In this document: positions 5,480 through 8,122 of the stretch, one piece after another
Layout: every line of letters starts with the position of its first letter
How positions within the stretch are numbered: the first letter of the stretch is position 1
Assembly: GCA_020718125.1 (NCBI GenBank)
Contig: DYDC01000008.1
Span: 14,546 to 22,667 of the forward strand
DNA from: Methylacidiphilum sp.
Lineage (GTDB): Bacteria > Verrucomicrobiota > Verrucomicrobiia > CAIQCK01
Direction: 5' to 3'
DNA length: 8,122 nt
Notes under the pieces: generated by a model
What the model saw: only the letters and a program-made list of their open reading frames with translations
Databases searched by the model: none
What the model was told of the DNA's origin: nothing
Position numbers and translations under genes: made by a program

Positions 5480-6079
5480 ATGATCTCGTTTCTCCGCGGA
5501 AAGCTTGTCAGTGCCACGCCCACGCGGGCCATCGTGGACTGCAACGGCGTGGGCTACGAGATCGCCATCCCGCTTTCCAGTTTCGACAAGCTGCCCACCC
5601 CCGGCGGTGACGTGCGCATCCTGACCTGTCTCCACGTCCGCGAGGACGCGCAGTTGCTCTACGGCTTCATGACCGAGCAGGAACGGGAGCTGTTCAAGCT
5701 CCTCCTCAGCGTCAGCGGCATTGGCCCGAAGAGCGCGCTTACCGTCCTTGGCGGGATGTCGCCGGTGGCGCTCAAGGGCGCCATCGTCGCCAACGACGTG
5801 AAGTCACTTTCGAAGATCAAGGGCGTCGGCGCGAAAACCGCGGAGCGGCTCTGTGTCGAGTTGCGCGACAAGGTTGGCGAGATCGGCGCGTTGGAGGCTG
5901 CTGGCGCGAAACACGCGCTGTCGCCTGAGGAGCAGAAACTCAACGATGCCATCCTTGCGATGATTTCGCTCGGCTACAAGCGACTGGAAGCCCACAAGGC
6001 AGTTCGTGCCGCCTTGGACAAGCTCGGAACCTCCGCTGGCGTTGAAGAGCTTGTGCGGCAAGCTCTGAAGGCCGCTTGA
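5480..6079 (+). CDS. ruvA: Holliday junction branch migration protein RuvA
   Basis: RuvA tetramers hold the four-way junction open and load the RuvB motor. The 199-residue product has an OB-fold N-domain (1-63) starting MISFLRGKL, and E55/D56 in VREDAQLLYGF, which match the acidic pin residues that separate strands. Two helix-hairpin-helix motifs follow (SVSGIGPKSALTVL, 77-90, and IKGVGAKTAERLCVEL, 113-128). A flexible Ala/Glu linker (136-150) leads to the C-terminal domain III that contacts RuvB (151-199). Length is normal. The ATG lies 10 nt after the right arm of the heptad element, and no Shine-Dalgarno sequence is visible before it. ruvC is upstream on the same strand, but ruvB does not follow; a convergent ilvB does. 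Confidence 0.96.
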   Translation: MISFLRGKLVSATPTRAIVDCNGVGYEIAIPLSSFDKLPTPGGDVRILTCLHVREDAQLLYGFMTEQERELFKLLLSVSGIGPKSALTVLGGMSPVALKGAIVANDVKSLSKIKGVGAKTAERLCVELRDKVGEIGALEAAGAKHALSPEEQKLNDAILAMISLGYKRLEAHKAVRAALDKLGTSAGVEELVRQALKAA

Positions 6080-6111
6080 TCGGGCAGTGGAGGCGGCGCG
6101 GCGCGACGCGG

Positions 6112-7953
6112 TTACTCGGTGATGATGTCGTTGAAGCCCTTGCCCGCCGGGATCATCGGCAGCACGTGTTCGGTGAAGGGCACGATGACATCGAGGACAT
6201 AAGGCTCGTTGCTGGCCAGCATCCGTTCGAGCGCAGGGCGCACGTCCCGCTTGAAGACGACGCGCTCGGCCGGCACGCCGAAGCCTTGCGCGATCTGCAT
6301 GTAGTTCGGGTAGATCTGGTGCGGGTTGCGCGGGTCGCCGAGGTAAGTGTTGCCGCGGACGCCCTGGTAGAAGCGGTCTTCCCATTGCACCACCATGCCG
6401 AGGTGCTGGTTGTTGAGGATGATGGCCTTGGCGGCAATGCGTTCGATGTGCGCGGTCGCCAACTCGTGAACATTCATCATGAAGCTGCCGTCGCCGTCAA
6501 TATCAATGACCTCCTTGTCAGGCCGCGCCACCTTGGCGCCGATGGCGGCGGGGTAGCCGAAGCCCATCGCGCCGAGGCCGCCGCTGGTGATGAACGTGCG
6601 CGGCGCGGTGAAGTCGTAGTATTGGCCGGACCACATCTGGTGCTGGCCCACGCCGGTGGTGATGATCGCGTCGCCTTTGGTCAGGGCGCAGAGTTCCTGG
6701 ATGACGAACTGCGGCATGATGATCCGCGTTTCGTCGTCCTTGAGCAGGTCGTGGACGTAGAGATTGTGGCGCGCCTCATCGGTGACCTTGTAGCGGAAGG
6801 GGAACTTGGCCTTTTGCTCGCCGATGGCGGCGCGCCACTTGGCAAACTTGTGCGACGGCGCGCGGGCGATCTTGTTGAGGCGCTGGAGCGCGAGGCGCGC
6901 GTCGGCCACCGCGGCGAGGTTGGCGGGCTTGTTCTTGTTGATCTCGCTCGGGTCAATGTCAATGTGGACGATCATGCCGTGCTTGCAGAACGACTTCACG
7001 TTGCCGGTCACGCGGTCGTCGAACCGCACGCCGAGCGCGATGAGCAGGTCGGCGTTCTCCACGGCCCAGTTGGCATAGACGGTGCCATGCATGCCGAGCC
7101 ATTTCAGTGAAAGCGGGTGCGTTTCCGGGAAGCCGCCGATGCCCATGAGCGTCGTGGTCACGGGAATCTGGGTCTTCTCGGCAAATTCGAGAAGTTCCTT
7201 GTGCGCGCCGGAACTGATGATGCCGCCGCCGCAGTAGATGACGGGCCGCTCGCTTTTCTCGATGAGGCCGGCCATTTCAGCGAGCTTTGCGTCGAGATCG
7301 TCAGCGCACGGCGACGGGTTGTAGCCCGGCAGGTGCACCTCGGTCGGGAACACGGGCTGCGTCGTGGACTGCTGGATGTTCTTGGGAACGTCAATGACCA
7401 CCGGGCCGGGCCGGCCCGTCCGCGCCACGTAAAACGCTTCCTTGACGATGCGCGGCAAATCCGCGAGGTCGGTGACGAGATAGCTGTGTTTGACGACGGG
7501 CAGCGTCAGGCCGAACACGTCGGTCTCTTGGAACGAGGTCTTGCCGATCATCGCCTGTGGCACCTGGCCGGTGATGGCCACCACCGGCACGGAGTCCATG
7601 TAGGCGTCGGCGATGCCGCTGACGAGGTTGGTGGCGCCGGGGCCGCTGGTGCTCATGCAGACGCCGACCTTGCCGCTGGCGCGGGCATAGCCGCCTGCGG
7701 CAAATGCGCCGCCCTGCTCGTGGCGCGGGAGGATGGTGCGGATCTTCTTTGAGCGGGTCAGTGCTTGGTGAAGCTCCAGCGACGCGCCGCCGGGGTAGCC
7801 GAAGATGACCTCGACACCCTCACGCTCCAGGCACTCTACGACGATCTCGGCGCCCTTCATGGGACGGCCGGGGCCGGTCGTCCGCGCGGCGGCAGGGGGG
7901 GCAGCCGGGGCAGCTTGCGCCGGCTTGGTCTTGGTTTCGGTTTTCTTCGTCAT
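6112..7953 (-). CDS. ilvB: Acetolactate synthase (acetohydroxyacid synthase), catalytic large subunit
   Basis: This TPP-dependent enzyme joins two pyruvates to acetolactate, or pyruvate and 2-oxobutyrate to acetohydroxybutyrate, the first common step of valine, leucine and isoleucine synthesis. With the ATG at 7953 the product has 613 residues. It shows FGYPGGASLELHQAL (51-65), the catalytic Glu79 in RHEQGGAFAAGGYARASG, SGPGATNLVSG (103-113), GQVP (129-132), GVRFDDRVTG (308-317), the TPP-Mg motif GDGSFMMN (487-494) to NN (514-515), and GMVVQWEDRFY (519-529). The last, like MHGTVYAN, recalls the plant and cyanobacterial type. Residues 1-31 are a Lys/Thr then Ala/Pro-rich extension before the domain begins at MKGAEIVVE; Met32 (7860) is an alternative start. 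Neither start has a clear Shine-Dalgarno site. No ilvN lies downstream. The leader carries an attenuator-like terminator. Confidence 0.97.
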   Translation of the reverse strand: MTKKTETKTKPAQAAPAAPPAAARTTGPGRPMKGAEIVVECLEREGVEVIFGYPGGASLELHQALTRSKKIRTILPRHEQGGAFAAGGYARASGKVGVCMSTSGPGATNLVSGIADAYMDSVPVVAITGQVPQAMIGKTSFQETDVFGLTLPVVKHSYLVTDLADLPRIVKEAFYVARTGRPGPVVIDVPKNIQQSTTQPVFPTEVHLPGYNPSPCADDLDAKLAEMAGLIEKSERPVIYCGGGIISSGAHKELLEFAEKTQIPVTTTLMGIGGFPETHPLSLKWLGMHGTVYANWAVENADLLIALGVRFDDRVTGNVKSFCKHGMIVHIDIDPSEINKNKPANLAAVADARLALQRLNKIARAPSHKFAKWRAAIGEQKAKFPFRYKVTDEARHNLYVHDLLKDDETRIIMPQFVIQELCALTKGDAIITTGVGQHQMWSGQYYDFTAPRTFITSGGLGAMGFGYPAAIGAKVARPDKEVIDIDGDGSFMMNVHELATAHIERIAAKAIILNNQHLGMVVQWEDRFYQGVRGNTYLGDPRNPHQIYPNYMQIAQGFGVPAERVVFKRDVRPALERMLASNEPYVLDVIVPFTEHVLPMIPAGKGFNDIITE

Positions 7954-7972
7954 GGTCGTTGCGCCAAGGGCT

Positions 7973-8009
7973 AACAATCAAAAGACGCCGGTCCAAACCG
8001 CCCGGCGTC
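7973..8009 (-). terminator. Intrinsic terminator in the ilvB leader, probable attenuator
   Basis: On the - strand GACGCCGG (8009-8002), a 10-nt loop and CCGGCGTC (7991-7984) form a perfect 8-bp stem, followed by TTTTGATTGTT (7983-7973). The U-rich tail ends 19 nt before the ilvB ATG and lies on the same strand. A terminator between a biosynthetic gene and its promoter is the usual layout of an attenuator. The alternative is that it ends an upstream - strand gene lying beyond the window, with the ilvB promoter hidden very close to the start. Confidence 0.75.
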
Positions 8010-8025
8010 GTTGTCGCTATTAGTA

Positions 8026-8039
8026 ACCTGCCGGCAGGT
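8026..8039 (-). promoter_or_regulatory. 14-nt perfect palindrome upstream of the ilvB terminator
   Basis: ACCTGCCGGCAGGT is a perfect palindrome. As RNA it can form a 5-bp hairpin with a CCGG loop; as DNA it could be a dyad operator. On the - strand CTGCCGGC (8037-8030) can also pair, with one bulged G, to GCCGGGCGG (8006-7998), which covers the 5' arm of the terminator. It could therefore act as an antiterminator partner. A TTGCTT-17 nt-TACTAA arrangement also spans it, but matches a sigma-70 promoter only poorly. Confidence 0.4.
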
Positions 8040-8122
8040 CCAAAGCAACGGGAAATTCGGGCCTGTGGGGGCAAAGGGCGCAACTTGACACACGCACCAC
8101 GATCAAGTCCCAGAGGGACGGA
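8040..8122. other. Region at the right edge with no assignable gene
   Basis: No recognisable gene, RNA or strong promoter is seen here. On the - strand one frame is open from the window edge to tandem stops TAA TAG (8022-8017). It may be a short leader peptide or the end of an upstream gene, but the fragment is too short to decide. Confidence 0.4.

Noticed and set aside
5320..5544. Open frame of about 74 codons on the - strand across the ruvC-ruvA spacer
   Set aside because: It is a translation of the 7-nt repeats (FRISTFGFRI-like text) and runs into ruvA. Such frames arise in any phase of these arrays and have no protein features.
6076..7110. Long + strand frame of 344 codons opposite ilvB
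   Set aside because: It is a shadow of ilvB caused by high G+C. It begins inside ruvA's stop region, is rich in Arg/Val/Asp/His without motifs, and the - strand frame is a full acetolactate synthase.
7957..8084. 8-bp inverted repeat GTTGCGCC/GGCGCAAC flanking the ilvB leader
   Set aside because: It is short and G+C-rich, the arms are over 100 nt apart, and nothing else supports it.
8085..8090. TTGACA on the + strand at the right edge
   Set aside because: Seventeen bases downstream there is TCCCAG, not a -10 element, and no + strand gene follows in view.
8020..8106. Possible 28-codon leader peptide before ilvB with Ile-Val-Val near its start
   Set aside because: Branched-chain codons are not clustered next to the hairpin, the start would be TTG or GTG with a weak ribosome site, and the frame is open to the window edge. 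It may be chance or the end of another gene.

Overview
The window is a G+C-rich stretch of bacterial chromosome, apparently from an uncultured or environmental lineage. Nine genes are recognisable, eight on the + strand and one on the - strand. I would tentatively place it in the Verrucomicrobiota or a wider PVC relative. The reasons are the spacer elements built from 7-nt units (ATCCGAA/TTCGGAT type), which I associate from memory with such genomes, the generally weak Shine-Dalgarno signals, and the gene order. This placement is inference, not proof.

Layout. Positions 2-2749 plus rplS form a translation cluster: ffh (5' end cut by the window), rpsP, khpA, trmD, rplS. The order resembles the widespread ffh-rpsP-khpA-rimM-trmD-rplS cluster, but rimM is absent from its usual place: only 56 nt separate khpA and trmD. 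A perfect 7-bp hairpin sits between trmD and rplS. Next comes rnhB (RNase HII), entered through a spacer element of 7-nt repeats in inverted orientation that supplies the start region of the gene. Then come yebC (TACO1 family), ruvC (Holliday-junction resolvase) and ruvA (junction-binding subunit). A second, larger 7-nt inverted-repeat element fills the whole ruvC-ruvA gap. ruvB does not follow ruvA.

The right end carries ilvB (acetolactate synthase, large subunit) on the - strand, convergent with ruvA across a 32-nt gap. Its 5' leader holds a strong intrinsic-terminator hairpin with a U-rich tail just 19 nt before the start codon, and a 14-nt perfect palindrome further upstream. This looks like a transcription attenuator. 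No ilvN lies on the 3' side of ilvB.

The + strand genes fall into two functional groups: making and targeting proteins (Ffh, S16, KhpA, TrmD, L19, YebC) and keeping DNA intact (RNase HII, RuvC, RuvA). All the coding genes are ordinary members of their families. The unusual content is in the spacers, chiefly the two 7-nt inverted-repeat elements. In the ruvC-ruvA element a variant unit in one arm is matched by its exact complement in the other.
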